From NCBI GenBank assembly GCA_041567315.1, contig JBFGCA010000006.1:1-64000 (forward strand): a stretch of DNA of 64,000 bases, given 5' to 3'. Shown in pieces: positions 22,000 through 30,919 of this stretch. This stretch comes from JBFGCA01 sp041567315 (lineage in GTDB: Bacteria > Acidobacteriota > Thermoanaerobaculia > Multivoradales > JAHEKO01). Each line of letters starts with the position of its first letter. Position 1 is the first letter of the stretch. A program made the position numbers and the translations under genes. The notes under the pieces are model-generated. The model made no database searches, had not been told where the DNA came from, and saw nothing but the letters and a program-made list of their open reading frames with translations.

Positions 22000-22081
22000 C
22001 CAGATGGTCCATCGGCCCAGTCGGCGCGGAGCCACCTGTGCACCGCGACCGGTGTTACCTCCTACCTGGAAGAGACAGCCC

Positions 22082-22248
22082 ACTAGTGGACCGTAACGGA
22101 TGAAATCGTAGTGGATGATCGAGTCCTTGGTTTCGAGGTCAAGGCGCGGCGACGCAGGCATAGCGGGACTATGGCGAGGAGCCGCAACGCCGAGATCGAA
22201 GCCGAGGGGCGATCGGCACTACGATTTCATCCGTTACGGTCCACTAGT
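22082..22248. mobile_element. hairpin MITE family 2 (32-bp perfect TIR, shared core)
   Basis: Left arm 22082-22113 (ACTAGTGGACCGTAACGG... ) and right arm 22217-22248 are perfect complements over 32 bp. Taking TA inside CTAG as a duplicated target, the element is about 160 bp. The arms have no similarity to family 1, but the core (22143-22192, GGCGCGGCGACGCAGGCA then CGAGGAGCCGCAACGCCG) matches the reverse complement of the family 1 core (39197-39247). It lies between the PHP hydrolase and P1 peptidase genes; its right end CTAG gives the peptidase its TAG stop. Confidence 0.85.
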
Positions 22249-23467
22249 TCGCGGGCATGACGGCGGGCACCGCGACCGGTGCCGGCTCCTCCAGGCGGTT
22301 GTACTTGGCCAGCACCTCCCGCAGCCGTTCGTGGGGCAGCTCGATCGCAGTGCGCCCGCCCGCGCCGGTCATCGTCTCGGCGGCGACCAGGGCGTTGAGG
22401 ATGGCCTCCTCGGTGGCCTCGACCGTGGCCTGGAAGAGGGGCGAGATCCGCTCGTTGGGGAGCATCTCGAGCCGGGGCAGACCGGTGGCCGCGCCGGCCT
22501 CCGGGTTGGCGGTGGAGAAGGCGATGAAGATGTCGCCCGAGGAGTTGCTGGCGGTGCCGCCGGTGCGCGCCACCCCCATGGCGACCCGGCGGGCGAGCCG
22601 CTCGAGCTGATGGGGGAGGAGCGGCGCGTCGGTGGCCACCACGGCGATGATCGAGCCCAGGCCCTCGGTGGGGTGGCGATCCAGCGCGGCGTAGGCCGGG
22701 CGCTCGGGGATCTCGCGCCCCACCGGCACCCCGGCCACCAGCAGCTGCGGGCGGCGGCCGAAGTTGGCCTGCACCAGGACGCCCAGGACATAGTCGCCGC
22801 CGCGGTCGGCGACGGTCCGCGACGAGGTGCCGATGCCGCCCTTGAACTCGTAGCAGATCATCCCGGTGCCGCCGCCGACGTTGCCCTCGGCGACCGCTCC
22901 GCCACGGGCGCCGTCGAGCGCCGCGAAGGCGTGCTCCGGCCGCACGTGGAAGCCGTTGATGTCGCTCAACCAGCCGTCCCAGGTCTCGCCGACCACCGGC
23001 AGCGACCACCAGTCCTCGGTCTCCACCCGGTAGCGCTTGAGGGACCAGTCGATGACCGCGTCGCGCACCACCCCGACGCTGTGGGTGTTGGTGATCATCA
23101 CCGGCCCGTAGAGCAGACCGGACTCCTCGATCCAGGTGGTGCCGGTCATCTCGCCGTTGCCGTTCTGGCTGAACCAGCCGGCGAAGACCGGATCGACCGC
23201 CCCCTGCCGCCCGCGCGGCAGCACCGCCGTGACCCCGGTGCGCACCGGCCCGACGCCGACCTCGAGCGGCCCGCTGCCGGCGACGAGGGTCGTGTGCCCG
23301 ACCTCCACCCCGGCCACGTCGGTGATGGCGTTGAGCGGCCCCGGCCGGCCGTCGAGCGGCACCCCGAGGTCGCGGGCGCGAGCCGCGGCGGCGGCCGGGG
23401 CGCCGCTCGCCAGGAGAATGCCGGCAAGGAGCGTAAGCACGGGGCTGGCGGAGAGTCCAGGCTTCAT
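22244..23467 (-). CDS. P1 family peptidase (DmpA-like aminopeptidase), secreted
   Basis: 407 aa. Signal peptide of about 24 residues, then an N-terminal nucleophile hydrolase of the DmpA/BapA type: ITDVAGVEVGHTTL near the start, GNVGGGTGM, and GGTASNSSGDIFIAFSTAN, where autocatalytic cleavage is expected before the serine nucleophile. Such enzymes remove N-terminal residues from peptides, some being D- or beta-aminopeptidases. ATG with GGGAGGT upstream. The TAG stop lies in the CTAG end of the adjacent MITE, so the last residues (about PAVMPAN) may have been altered by the insertion. Confidence 0.92.
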   Translation of the reverse strand: MKPGLSASPVLTLLAGILLASGAPAAAAARARDLGVPLDGRPGPLNAITDVAGVEVGHTTLVAGSGPLEVGVGPVRTGVTAVLPRGRQGAVDPVFAGWFSQNGNGEMTGTTWIEESGLLYGPVMITNTHSVGVVRDAVIDWSLKRYRVETEDWWSLPVVGETWDGWLSDINGFHVRPEHAFAALDGARGGAVAEGNVGGGTGMICYEFKGGIGTSSRTVADRGGDYVLGVLVQANFGRRPQLLVAGVPVGREIPERPAYAALDRHPTEGLGSIIAVVATDAPLLPHQLERLARRVAMGVARTGGTASNSSGDIFIAFSTANPEAGAATGLPRLEMLPNERISPLFQATVEATEEAILNALVAAETMTGAGGRTAIELPHERLREVLAKYNRLEEPAPVAVPAVMPAN

Positions 23468-23681
23468 GGTCGTACCTCCCAGTAGGGGTGTCCCTGGCAC
23501 CGATCCTGAGCGCCGATCCTGACATGGGCCGGGCCGGGTCCCGGCTGGTGCCACGTCCCCCTGTCGGCTCGTCGACCGGGCCGACGCCAGCCGCGCCTCC
23601 GGATCGTGGCGCGGCCATCGGCCGCGGACCGAAGCGGCCGGCGTTGTCGAGGGCCTCTCCGCAGGGAGCCTGTCGTTCCGG

Positions 23682-24374
23682 CTACCCGATCGCAACGCCG
23701 AAGAGGTAGCCGATGGCCGCGGTGAGGCCCATGGCCAGGGTGCCGCCGGCGAGGAGGCGGGCGACGGCGCGGCCGATCGGGGCGCCACCCAGGCGGGCGC
23801 TCCAGCTGCCGAGCGCGGCGAGGGCGGCGAGGGCGGAGACCAGGGTGATCGCCATGCGGGTCGCTGCCGGGGAGGCGACGATGGCGGCCAGCGGCAGCGC
23901 CGCGCCGAGGGCGAAGGCGGCCGCCGAGACCAGGGCGGCCTGCACCGGCCGGGCCAGGGCGTCGGGGTCGAGGCCCAGCTCCTCGCGGGCGTGGGCGGCC
24001 AGGGCGTCGCGCTCGGTCAGCTCGACCGCCGCCTGACGGGCGGTGTCGGCCGCCATCCCCTTGGCGGCCAGGAGGCCGGTCAGCTCGTCCAGCTCGCGCT
24101 CGGGCTGGGCCGCCAGCTCGCGCCGCTCGAGCGCCAGGTCGGCCCGCTCGACGTCGCGCTGCGAGCTGACCGAGACGTACTCGCCGGTGGCCATCGACAG
24201 GGCGCCACCGACCAGGCCGGCCAGGCCGGCGGTGGCGATGGTCGCGGTCGAGGCGTCGGCCGCCGCGACTCCCAGGACCAGGCTGGCGGTCGAGACCACG
24301 CCGTCGTTGGCCCCCAACACCGCCGCCCGCAGCCAGCCCCCGACGCCGATCCGATGTCCCTCCGAAGGTCGCAC
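23682..24374 (-). CDS. VIT1/CCC1-family iron or manganese transporter
   Basis: 230 aa. The VIT family moves Fe2+/Mn2+ out of the cytosol. Two N-terminal membrane helices with the signature GANDGVVSTASLVLGV and GALSMATGEYVSVSSQ, a Glu/Arg-rich soluble metal-binding helical domain (about 65-130, with MAADTARQAAVELTERDAL), then three membrane helices. GTG 24372-24374 is preferred because AGGAGGAG lies seven bases before it; an upstream ATG 24410 is in frame. It is divergent from the haem-motif outer-membrane protein gene. Confidence 0.9.
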   Translation of the reverse strand: MRPSEGHRIGVGGWLRAAVLGANDGVVSTASLVLGVAAADASTATIATAGLAGLVGGALSMATGEYVSVSSQRDVERADLALERRELAAQPERELDELTGLLAAKGMAADTARQAAVELTERDALAAHAREELGLDPDALARPVQAALVSAAAFALGAALPLAAIVASPAATRMAITLVSALAALAALGSWSARLGGAPIGRAVARLLAGGTLAMGLTAAIGYLFGVAIG

Positions 24375-24563
24375 GGTTTTCTCCTCCTCGAACTCGAAAC
24401 CAGGGCACATCCGCCGTAGCGCCTGCGGGGATCCGGCCCGGGGGGATTCTCCCGCAACTCGCGTCGCGCTGTCGGGCCGTCAGCCTTCGTCTTTGCGGTG
24501 GAAGGGGAATTCGTGTAACCTAAATCCTGATTTTGTACAGCTAAAAAAACGAGGAGCTCTTGC

Positions 24564-25751
24564 ATGACTTCCCGTTCCCGAGTTCTCGCGGCCCTCCTTT
24601 TCGCCGGTCTTCTGGCCCTTCCCGGCTTCGGCCGCTGGGCCGAGGCCTCGCCCCAGTTCGCCCGGCAGCACGGCCTCGACTGCACGTCGTGCCATCTGCT
24701 GCCCCCGGCCTTGAACGAGCACGGCCTGGCGTTCCAGGCCAGCGGCTACCGATCCGGGGACCCCGGCGGGTCGGGCGCCGCGGCGGCCGCTCCCGACCGT
24801 TCGACGCTCCCGATGGCGGCCTGGATCACCGGCCGCTACGAGGACCGGGGGTCCGGCGCCGCCAGCGACCTCTTCCTGCCGAAGGTCGAGCTGATCAGCG
24901 GCGGGGTCCTGGGCCGCACCTGGTCCTACTTCGTCGAGTGGCGGATCGTCAGCCTGTCGCTCAACTCCGACGGCTCGCTCGGCGACCGCGGCGGCCGCTT
25001 CGAGGACCTGTTCTTCGAGGCCGGTCTCGAGGGCGGCCACTCGTTCAAGATCGGCCAGTTCCGTGCCCTCAACCAGGTCGACGTCTCGCTCCGGCTGTCG
25101 GCCAGCGAGCCGCTGCTGTTCGGCAACGGCCTGCAGACCGGCACCCACCCGGACCCCCGGCTCACCTCGCTCGACCGCTTCTCGCCGTCGGGCCGCTCGC
25201 CGGGCGTGGGCTACTCCTACCGCTCGCTCAGGGGGGATCGTCCGTCGGACGGTCTGTTCCACCATCTGACGGTGCCGTTCGTCGGCGAGCTGTCGATCCC
25301 GCTCGGCGAGGAGGCGAGCCGCAGCGCCAGCTTCGAGCTCACCGGACCGCCCAAGGGCGTCTATGGCGAGACCTTCTACCGCCGCGGTCTCAAGTCGATC
25401 GGCGGCCACGCCTTCTACAGCGACGAGGGGTGGCTCGCCACCGCTGTCGGGACCTGGGACTGGAACGGCCTGCTGTTGACCGGCGGCCTGGGCACCGACG
25501 ACCGCGAGCAGCTCGGCTCGCGGCTGCGCGGCAGCCTGCAGGCCGAGTACTTCTTCACCGGCAGGCCGGGACTGCGGGCGGCGCCGGGGCTGCGGATCGA
25601 GGACGTCACCGAGGACGGCAGGAGCGCCGCCTGGGTCCCCTATCTCGCCCTGGCGCTCCCCAACACCCGCCACACCTTCCTGCTCCAGGTGCAGTTCAAG
25701 AGCGAGGACGGCAACGAGACGCTGGTCGTCGATCTCTCGGCGCTGTTCTGA
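24564..25751 (+). CDS. outer-membrane protein with one c-type haem motif and a beta-barrel-like body
   Basis: 395 aa. Signal peptide of about 29 residues, then FARQHGLDCTSCHLLPPALNEHGLAFQ, where CTSCH is a covalent haem site; the rest consists of alternating beta segments with aromatic ends (WSYFVEWRIVSL, AEYFFTGRPGLRAAP, HTFLLQVQFKSED), as in a porin-like barrel. Proteins with this N-terminal haem plus barrel layout are found in anaerobes and metal-cycling bacteria; electron transfer across or at the outer membrane is a guess. A ribosome site ACGAGGAG precedes ATG, and the upstream 80 bp are AT-rich. Confidence 0.75.
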   Translation: MTSRSRVLAALLFAGLLALPGFGRWAEASPQFARQHGLDCTSCHLLPPALNEHGLAFQASGYRSGDPGGSGAAAAAPDRSTLPMAAWITGRYEDRGSGAASDLFLPKVELISGGVLGRTWSYFVEWRIVSLSLNSDGSLGDRGGRFEDLFFEAGLEGGHSFKIGQFRALNQVDVSLRLSASEPLLFGNGLQTGTHPDPRLTSLDRFSPSGRSPGVGYSYRSLRGDRPSDGLFHHLTVPFVGELSIPLGEEASRSASFELTGPPKGVYGETFYRRGLKSIGGHAFYSDEGWLATAVGTWDWNGLLLTGGLGTDDREQLGSRLRGSLQAEYFFTGRPGLRAAPGLRIEDVTEDGRSAAWVPYLALALPNTRHTFLLQVQFKSEDGNETLVVDLSALF

Positions 25752-25783
25752 CGGTCGTCTGCGGGGGGGCCGATCGGGGTCGG

Positions 25784-25812
25784 AAAAAAAGCGGCCCCCC
25801 GGAGGGGGCCGC
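25784..25812 (-). terminator. intrinsic terminator of the TonB receptor gene
   Basis: On the minus strand a 9-bp stem GCGGCCCCC/GGGGGCCGC (25791-25812, 4-base loop) is followed by seven T residues, 24 bases after the receptor stop codon. It is the clearest rho-independent terminator in the window. On the plus strand it could also stop the convergent haem-protein transcript, though without a T-run. Confidence 0.85.
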
Positions 25813-25836
25813 TGGATCATCGAGCCCGCCCGGGTT

Positions 25837-28788
25837 CTACACGCCGCCCGGGAGGCCGATCTCGAGCCGCACGTAGCCGAAGGTACCCGGCAGGTCGTGG
25901 AAGGGGCTCATGCCGACCACGCCGCAGGCCCGGCAGACGCTGGGGTCCTCGTCGAAGAGGTTGTTGACGCCGACCGAGATGCTGGTCGACTCGTCGCCGA
26001 AGGGCAGGTCGTAGCGGACCAGCACGTCGGTGTAGAGGATCGAGTCCAGGGTGTCCCCGTTGTCCTGGAGCATGTCGTCGACCCAGCGGAAGGTCACGCC
26101 GGTGCTCCACCGGTTCCGCCGCCAGTCGACCCTGGTCCGGGTGCGCCATTCGGCGAAGGCGCGCTGGAAGGTCTCGTTGGTGATGGTGCCGGTGCGGTCG
26201 AAGCGGGTCAACGAGCCGTCGGGGTTGCGGGTCAGCTCGGTGTAGTTGTCGAGGTAGGTGGCGCTGAAGCTCACCCCCCAGGCGCCGCCGCTGGTCCAGC
26301 CGAACGCGATGTCCGCGCCCGAGGCCTCGATGCCGCCGATGTTCTGGAGCTGATTGTCGACCAGGTTGATCAGCCCGCTGCTGGCGCGCTCGACCGCGTC
26401 GCAGAAGAACGGGTCGAGGGTCTCGACGCAGGCGTCGATGACCTCGCCCGGATCGCGCCCCTGGATGGCGTTATCGATCTCCAGATCGTAGAAGTCGACC
26501 GAGATCGACCAGCCCGAGCGCGCGGTCCTCGTCGGGCTGTAGACGAACCCCAGCGAGTAGCCGTCCGAGGTCTCGGCGATGAGCCGCGGGTTGCCGGCGG
26601 AGATCGCCGACAGCTGCGGGTTGCGCTGGGCGAAGTTCACCGGCACGCCGAGGGCGGCGCAGTTGTCGATGATGTTCTGCGGCTGGGGCGTGTCGCGGCC
26701 GCCCTGGGCGCTACCGATCAGGCCCAGCACGTCGGCGCACGGGTCGAGGAACGTGAAGTCCTCGCGCGCCGCGCCGCCGAACAGCTCGCCGATGCCCGGC
26801 GCCCGAAGGCCGCTCGAGACCGAGCCGCGCACCGAGAACTCGCTGGTCGGCCGGTAGAGGAGCGCCAGCTTGTAGGTGTCCTCGGTGCCGGAGGTGCTGT
26901 AGTCGGAGTAACGCCCCGCCACGTTGAGCTCCAGGTACTCGGCGCCCGGCCGGTCGATCAGCAGCGGGAAGTTGAGCTCGACGTAGGCCTCGGTGACGTC
27001 GAAGCCGCCGGCGGTCGGGGCCGAGGGGATGCCCGCGGTCTCGGCGCTGGCGGCGATCGGGTCGGGCTGGAACGAGCCCTCCTGGTCGCGGTACTCGACG
27101 CCCGCGGCGAAGCCGACCTTGGCCTGGCTGGGAAGCTCGAACAGGTCGCCGGTGATGTTGGCGTTCAGGTTGAGCAGGGTCTGCTCGCTGAAGTCGCGCT
27201 GCGTGTAGGTGACGAAGTCGAGCATCTCCTGGGTGAACGAGCCGGTGCCGTCGGGGCCCTGACCGCCGAAGAAGTTGAACGGCACGCAGTTGGGGACCTG
27301 CGCGCAGACGGCCGGGTCGCCGAGCGCGATCGCCAGCTTGGCGATGTTGTGGGAGTTGAACTTCTGCTGGAAGCCCCGGTTCTCACCGTAGGAGGCGGTG
27401 ACGTCCCACGAGAAGTTGCGCGCGCCGCTGGTGAAGGCGCCGTCGAGGCTGGCGCTGCCGAAGTAGGTGTCGACCTCCTGCACGAAGATGCGCGGGCCCG
27501 ATTCGAGCGGCCGGCGGCCGAAGAACTCGAGGTTGCCGTTGGCCACCGACAGATCGATGCCGAACGGATTGAAGGGATTGTCCCGGTGGATCAGGATGTT
27601 CTCGGCGATGCGGTTGCCGCAGCCGTTGCCGAGGCACAGAGGCTCGGGGGCCGCCCTGGTCCCGGAACTTCGGTTGGTGTAGGAGACCTTGAAGCTCAGG
27701 TCGGTGGCGTCGGTCAGGGCGTGGTCGAGCGACGTGAAGAGGTTGAGCCGCTCGTTCGGCGTCTGCAGGAAGTTGAACCCGGAGCCGTTGTAGTTGAAGC
27801 GGTCGGCGCTGGTGAACGGATGGAAGTCGTCCCCGTTGCCGGGATCGGCGGCGTTGAACGCGGGGACGTTCGCGCCGCCGTCGTTCAGCACGCCGTCGTC
27901 CAGGGTGATGCTGGCGAAACCGAAGTTGGGTCCCAGGATGAAGCGGCCCTGCGGGGTGAACGAAGAGCACAGCGTGCCGGGCACGTCGCAGCTGGTCGCG
28001 AACGGGTTGGGGAACGCCGATTGCGCCCGATCGGAGGTCAGCACATCCCCTTCCTTGGCGAAGGAGGCGCTGAACATGACACTTGTGGTGTCGCTGCCGC
28101 CGCCCCAGAGGCCGCTGAACTCCTGGCTCCGGCCGTCGCCCTCGCTGATGAAGCCGCCCTGCTGGAAGCCGAGCTTCATCCCTCTGAAGTCCCGCCGGGT
28201 GATGATGTTGACCACGCCGCCGATGGCGTCCGAGCCGTAGATCGCGGAGGCTCCGTCCTGGAGCACCTCGATGCGCTCGATGACGTTGGCGGGCAGGGTG
28301 TTGAGATCGACCGCGTTGGCGACGCCCGAGGCCGACGACCCCGCGATCCACCGCTTGCCGTCCACCAGCACCAGCGTCCGCTTGGCGCCGACGTTGCGCA
28401 GCGACAGCTCGATCGCCCCGGCGCCGATGCCGTTGCCGTCCTGCGGGAAGCCCGAGTTGCCGGGGACGTTGAAGCGGGCGTTGATCGCCGTGCCCATGCT
28501 CGGGATCTGCTGCAGCGCGGCGCCGAGGTTGGTCAGACCCGACTGCTTGATCTCGAGCTCGTTGATCTCGACCAGCGGTGCCCGCCGGTACAGCGGGCTG
28601 CCACCGATGCGGGAGCCGGTGACGTAGATGACGTCGGTCACCTTCTCCTGGGCGTCTTCGTCGGACCCCTCGTCGGTTGGCGCCGCGGGCTGCTCCTGTC
28701 CCTCCGCGGCCTGTTGGTCGTCCTGGGCGACGGCGACGCCGACGACGAGCAGCAGGCCGATGGCAAAGAAAGCTACGACTCTACTCAC
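25837..28788 (-). CDS. TonB-dependent outer-membrane receptor
   Basis: 983 aa. Signal peptide (SRVVAFFAIGLLLVVGVAVAQ), an acidic Gln/Glu-rich linker, plug domain from about residue 50 (DVIYVTGSRI, RTLVLVDGKRW, YGSDAIGGVVNIIT) and a long beta-barrel to the C-terminal strand (FGYVRLEIGL). The GTG start is chosen because AAAGGAGG lies six bases before it; a start ten codons earlier lies upstream of the ribosome site. Architecture resembles the large peptide/carbohydrate-type receptors of proteobacteria and acidobacteria, not a siderophore receptor with a signalling domain. Ligand unknown. It has its own promoter and terminator, hence is monocistronic. Confidence 0.93.
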   Translation of the reverse strand: MSRVVAFFAIGLLLVVGVAVAQDDQQAAEGQEQPAAPTDEGSDEDAQEKVTDVIYVTGSRIGGSPLYRRAPLVEINELEIKQSGLTNLGAALQQIPSMGTAINARFNVPGNSGFPQDGNGIGAGAIELSLRNVGAKRTLVLVDGKRWIAGSSASGVANAVDLNTLPANVIERIEVLQDGASAIYGSDAIGGVVNIITRRDFRGMKLGFQQGGFISEGDGRSQEFSGLWGGGSDTTSVMFSASFAKEGDVLTSDRAQSAFPNPFATSCDVPGTLCSSFTPQGRFILGPNFGFASITLDDGVLNDGGANVPAFNAADPGNGDDFHPFTSADRFNYNGSGFNFLQTPNERLNLFTSLDHALTDATDLSFKVSYTNRSSGTRAAPEPLCLGNGCGNRIAENILIHRDNPFNPFGIDLSVANGNLEFFGRRPLESGPRIFVQEVDTYFGSASLDGAFTSGARNFSWDVTASYGENRGFQQKFNSHNIAKLAIALGDPAVCAQVPNCVPFNFFGGQGPDGTGSFTQEMLDFVTYTQRDFSEQTLLNLNANITGDLFELPSQAKVGFAAGVEYRDQEGSFQPDPIAASAETAGIPSAPTAGGFDVTEAYVELNFPLLIDRPGAEYLELNVAGRYSDYSTSGTEDTYKLALLYRPTSEFSVRGSVSSGLRAPGIGELFGGAAREDFTFLDPCADVLGLIGSAQGGRDTPQPQNIIDNCAALGVPVNFAQRNPQLSAISAGNPRLIAETSDGYSLGFVYSPTRTARSGWSISVDFYDLEIDNAIQGRDPGEVIDACVETLDPFFCDAVERASSGLINLVDNQLQNIGGIEASGADIAFGWTSGGAWGVSFSATYLDNYTELTRNPDGSLTRFDRTGTITNETFQRAFAEWRTRTRVDWRRNRWSTGVTFRWVDDMLQDNGDTLDSILYTDVLVRYDLPFGDESTSISVGVNNLFDEDPSVCRACGVVGMSPFHDLPGTFGYVRLEIGLPGGV

Positions 28789-28912
28789 GCTAGACCTCCT
28801 TTCGAAGAGTGTCTGCATGCATTGGACGGCCGGCGCCCGGGTAGGGCGCCAGTCCCGGCGTGGGGCCCTGATCGATGCCTTCGCGGACCCCGCTTGCTAG
28901 AACTGCACGGGG

Positions 28913-28941
28913 ATTGTAGCGCCAGGTGCGGCCACCCGCAA
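28913..28941 (-). promoter_or_regulatory. promoter TTGCGG-N17-TACAAT of the TonB receptor
   Basis: On the minus strand TTGCGG (28936-28941) is 17 bases before TACAAT (28913-28918). The leader would be about 118 bases. The -35 lies only 10 bases from the short MITE at 28951. The rest of the 307-bp gap between the receptor and the VWA gene holds only that element and the next gene's -10. Confidence 0.6.
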
Positions 28942-28950
28942 TGAGCCCTG

Positions 28951-29004
28951 GCAGCCCGTGGTGAAAGTCCGCCCGGCCGACCGACTTCCACCACGGGCCG
29001 CTAG
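28951..29004. mobile_element. shortest hairpin copy of MITE family 1
   Basis: Arms CCCGTGGTGAAAGTC (28955-28969, one mismatch) and GACTTCCACCACGGG (28983-28997) with only 13 bases between, right end CTAG (29001-29004), left end CTGGCAG, a one-base variant of CTAGCAG. Essentially two termini without any core. Confidence 0.8.
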
Positions 29005-29082
29005 ACGGGATTGTCAGCTCCCTTCGATTCAACGCTTTGAATCGAAGAGGACCGCCGCGGCCGGCTCCTCGGCGTGCCCACC

Positions 29083-29088
29083 TATAAT
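29083..29088 (+). promoter_or_regulatory. -10 box TATAAT, leaderless spacing to the VWA gene
   Basis: A perfect TATAAT is followed by 7 bases and then TTG 29096, the only suitable in-frame start of the VWA protein. No ribosome site is present. Confidence 0.55.
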
Positions 29089-29095
29089 CCTGCCG

Positions 29096-30919
29096 TTGTC
29101 ACGGACTGCACCGCGTCGCTTCTGCGGGCCGCCCGGTCGCGGCGGTCCGGCAGCGCGTGGTGAATGCGCGGTCGTCGGGCGGCTGCTGCTGGCGGCACTC
29201 GCCGCCTGCCCCGCGACGGCCGGGGAGCGCGGGCCGCCGACGTTCCGCGAAGTCACCGAGGTCAACGTGGTCAACGTCGACGCGGTGGTGACCGACGACA
29301 CCGGACTGCCCGTTCTGGGGCTGACCAGAGAGGACTTCCGCCTCTTCGAGGACGGCCGCGAGGTCGAGATCAGCAACTTCCTGGCGGTCGACGAGCTGCG
29401 GCGGCGGCTGCGGGGGGGCGTGGAGGGACCGGCCGGCGGCCCGCCCGCGCTCGGGCCCCCCCTCCACCTGGTGGTCTTCCTCGACAACGCCAACCTCCGC
29501 CCGTCCGGCCGCCGCCGGGCGCTCGCCGAGCTGGAGAAGCTGCTGGCGGTCGACCTGGCCAGCGCCCGCGCCGCCGGCGCGCGGGTGCTGCTGGCCAGCA
29601 ACGACCGCGCGCTGGTGCTGCGCGACGGCTTCGTCGACGACCGCGCGGCGCTCGCCGCGGCGCTCGACGAGCTGGGCCGCGGCACCGTGTGGAGCAGTCA
29701 GTTCGACCTCGAGCGCGCCGCCCTGGTCGAGGAGATCGAGAGCATCGAGTCGCGGCGGAACGTCGCTGTCCTGGTCACCGACGGCAGCGGCAACACCGAC
29801 TTCGAGGTCTCCACTCGCGTGCCCTCCGAGGTCAACATGCTGCTGCCCCGGCTGCGGCTCTACTGCCAGCAGCACTACGAGCACGTGCGCGCCTCGCTGC
29901 GGGTGCTGACCCAGCTCGTGGGAAGCCTGGCCGGGCTGCCGGGACCCAGGGCGGTGCTCTACGTCGCCGAGGGGCTGCCGCTGCGCCCGGGCGAGGCGCT
30001 GTTCGACGGCTACGTCGAGCGCTTCGCGCTGCGGCCCGGTTCCGCCGGGCTGACCTCGCCGGAGACCGAGATGGCGCGCTGCGACGCCACCCGCGAGCTG
30101 GTCGAGCTGGTCGAGCTGGCCAACGCCAGCGGCGTCACCTTCTACACCCTCGAGGCGGCCGCCCCGGCCCCCACCATGCGCGGCGCGGCGATGGTGGCCA
30201 CCGACTTCTGGACCACCTCGCGCGCCGCCCTCGAGGAGCACAGCCGCCGCGATTCGCTGGCCATCCTGGCGGACGGCACCGGCGGCCGCGAGGCGCGCGC
30301 CGGCGACCCGGTCGCGCCGCTCCTCACCGGCCTGCTCGACGATTTCGCCAGCCGCTACTCGCTGGGCTATCTGGCCGACCCCGGGCGCAGCGACCAGGCC
30401 CGGTCGATCCGGGTCGAGGTGCGGGGCGACGGCCTCGAGGTCCGCCACCGGCGCAGCTTTCGCGGCCGCAACGACGAGGAGCGCCTCGAGGAGCGCACCC
30501 TGGCGGCGCTCCTGGGTGGCGAACTGGCCAACCCGCTGGCGGCCGGTCTCGAAGCCGGCGAAGGACGGCTCCGCGAGGACGGTCGAGTCGAGGTGGCGGT
30601 GCGGGTCGGGGTGCCGATGGAGCGGCTGCTCCTTCTCCCCGACCACGCCACCCATCGGGCGCAGCTTTCGCTGGCGGTGGCGGCGCGCGACGAGCGGGGC
30701 CGGATCTCACCCGTCGTGCGGCACCTCTGCCCGCTCCAGCTCCCCAACTCGGAGGTGCTACTGGCCCTCGGGCGCACCGCCGTCTGCGGCGTCCGCCTGG
30801 TGCTGCACCCGGGACGGCAGACCGTGGCGGTGGCGGTTCGCGACGAGCTGTCGGCGGCGGACTCGGCCCTGCGTTTGGAGCTCGATCTGCCTTCCGGCGG
30901 CGGGCCGGAGGTGCAGTGA
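29096..30919 (+). CDS. VWFA-related secreted protein, acidobacterial type
   Basis: 607 aa. Signal-like segment RLLLAALAACPATAG, then TEVNVVNVDAVVTDDTGLPVLGLTREDFRLFEDGREVEISNF, the conserved opening of acidobacterial VWFA-related proteins, followed by a VWA fold (about 110-330). The MIDAS position reads FLDNANLRPSG rather than DxSxS, usual for this subfamily. The C-terminal 200 residues form another beta-rich domain. The start is weak: TTG 29096 fits a leaderless TATAAT, but the N-region is long. The next gene begins inside its stop codon. Function unknown; predicted surface or periplasmic protein. Confidence 0.8.
   Translation: MSRTAPRRFCGPPGRGGPAARGECAVVGRLLLAALAACPATAGERGPPTFREVTEVNVVNVDAVVTDDTGLPVLGLTREDFRLFEDGREVEISNFLAVDELRRRLRGGVEGPAGGPPALGPPLHLVVFLDNANLRPSGRRRALAELEKLLAVDLASARAAGARVLLASNDRALVLRDGFVDDRAALAAALDELGRGTVWSSQFDLERAALVEEIESIESRRNVAVLVTDGSGNTDFEVSTRVPSEVNMLLPRLRLYCQQHYEHVRASLRVLTQLVGSLAGLPGPRAVLYVAEGLPLRPGEALFDGYVERFALRPGSAGLTSPETEMARCDATRELVELVELANASGVTFYTLEAAAPAPTMRGAAMVATDFWTTSRAALEEHSRRDSLAILADGTGGREARAGDPVAPLLTGLLDDFASRYSLGYLADPGRSDQARSIRVEVRGDGLEVRHRRSFRGRNDEERLEERTLAALLGGELANPLAAGLEAGEGRLREDGRVEVAVRVGVPMERLLLLPDHATHRAQLSLAVAARDERGRISPVVRHLCPLQLPNSEVLLALGRTAVCGVRLVLHPGRQTVAVAVRDELSAADSALRLELDLPSGGGPEVQ

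Noticed and set aside
22082..22248. The family 2 element as a simple bidirectional terminator
   Set aside because: A 32-bp perfect arm with a ~100-bp centre, CTAG ends and core similarity to other dispersed copies is far beyond a terminator; there is also no T-run.
28958..29095. GTG in the MITE arm as start of the VWA protein
   Set aside because: The frame is open, but the ~45 added residues are unlike the family, there is no ribosome site, and a TATAAT box placed for TTG 29096 fits better.
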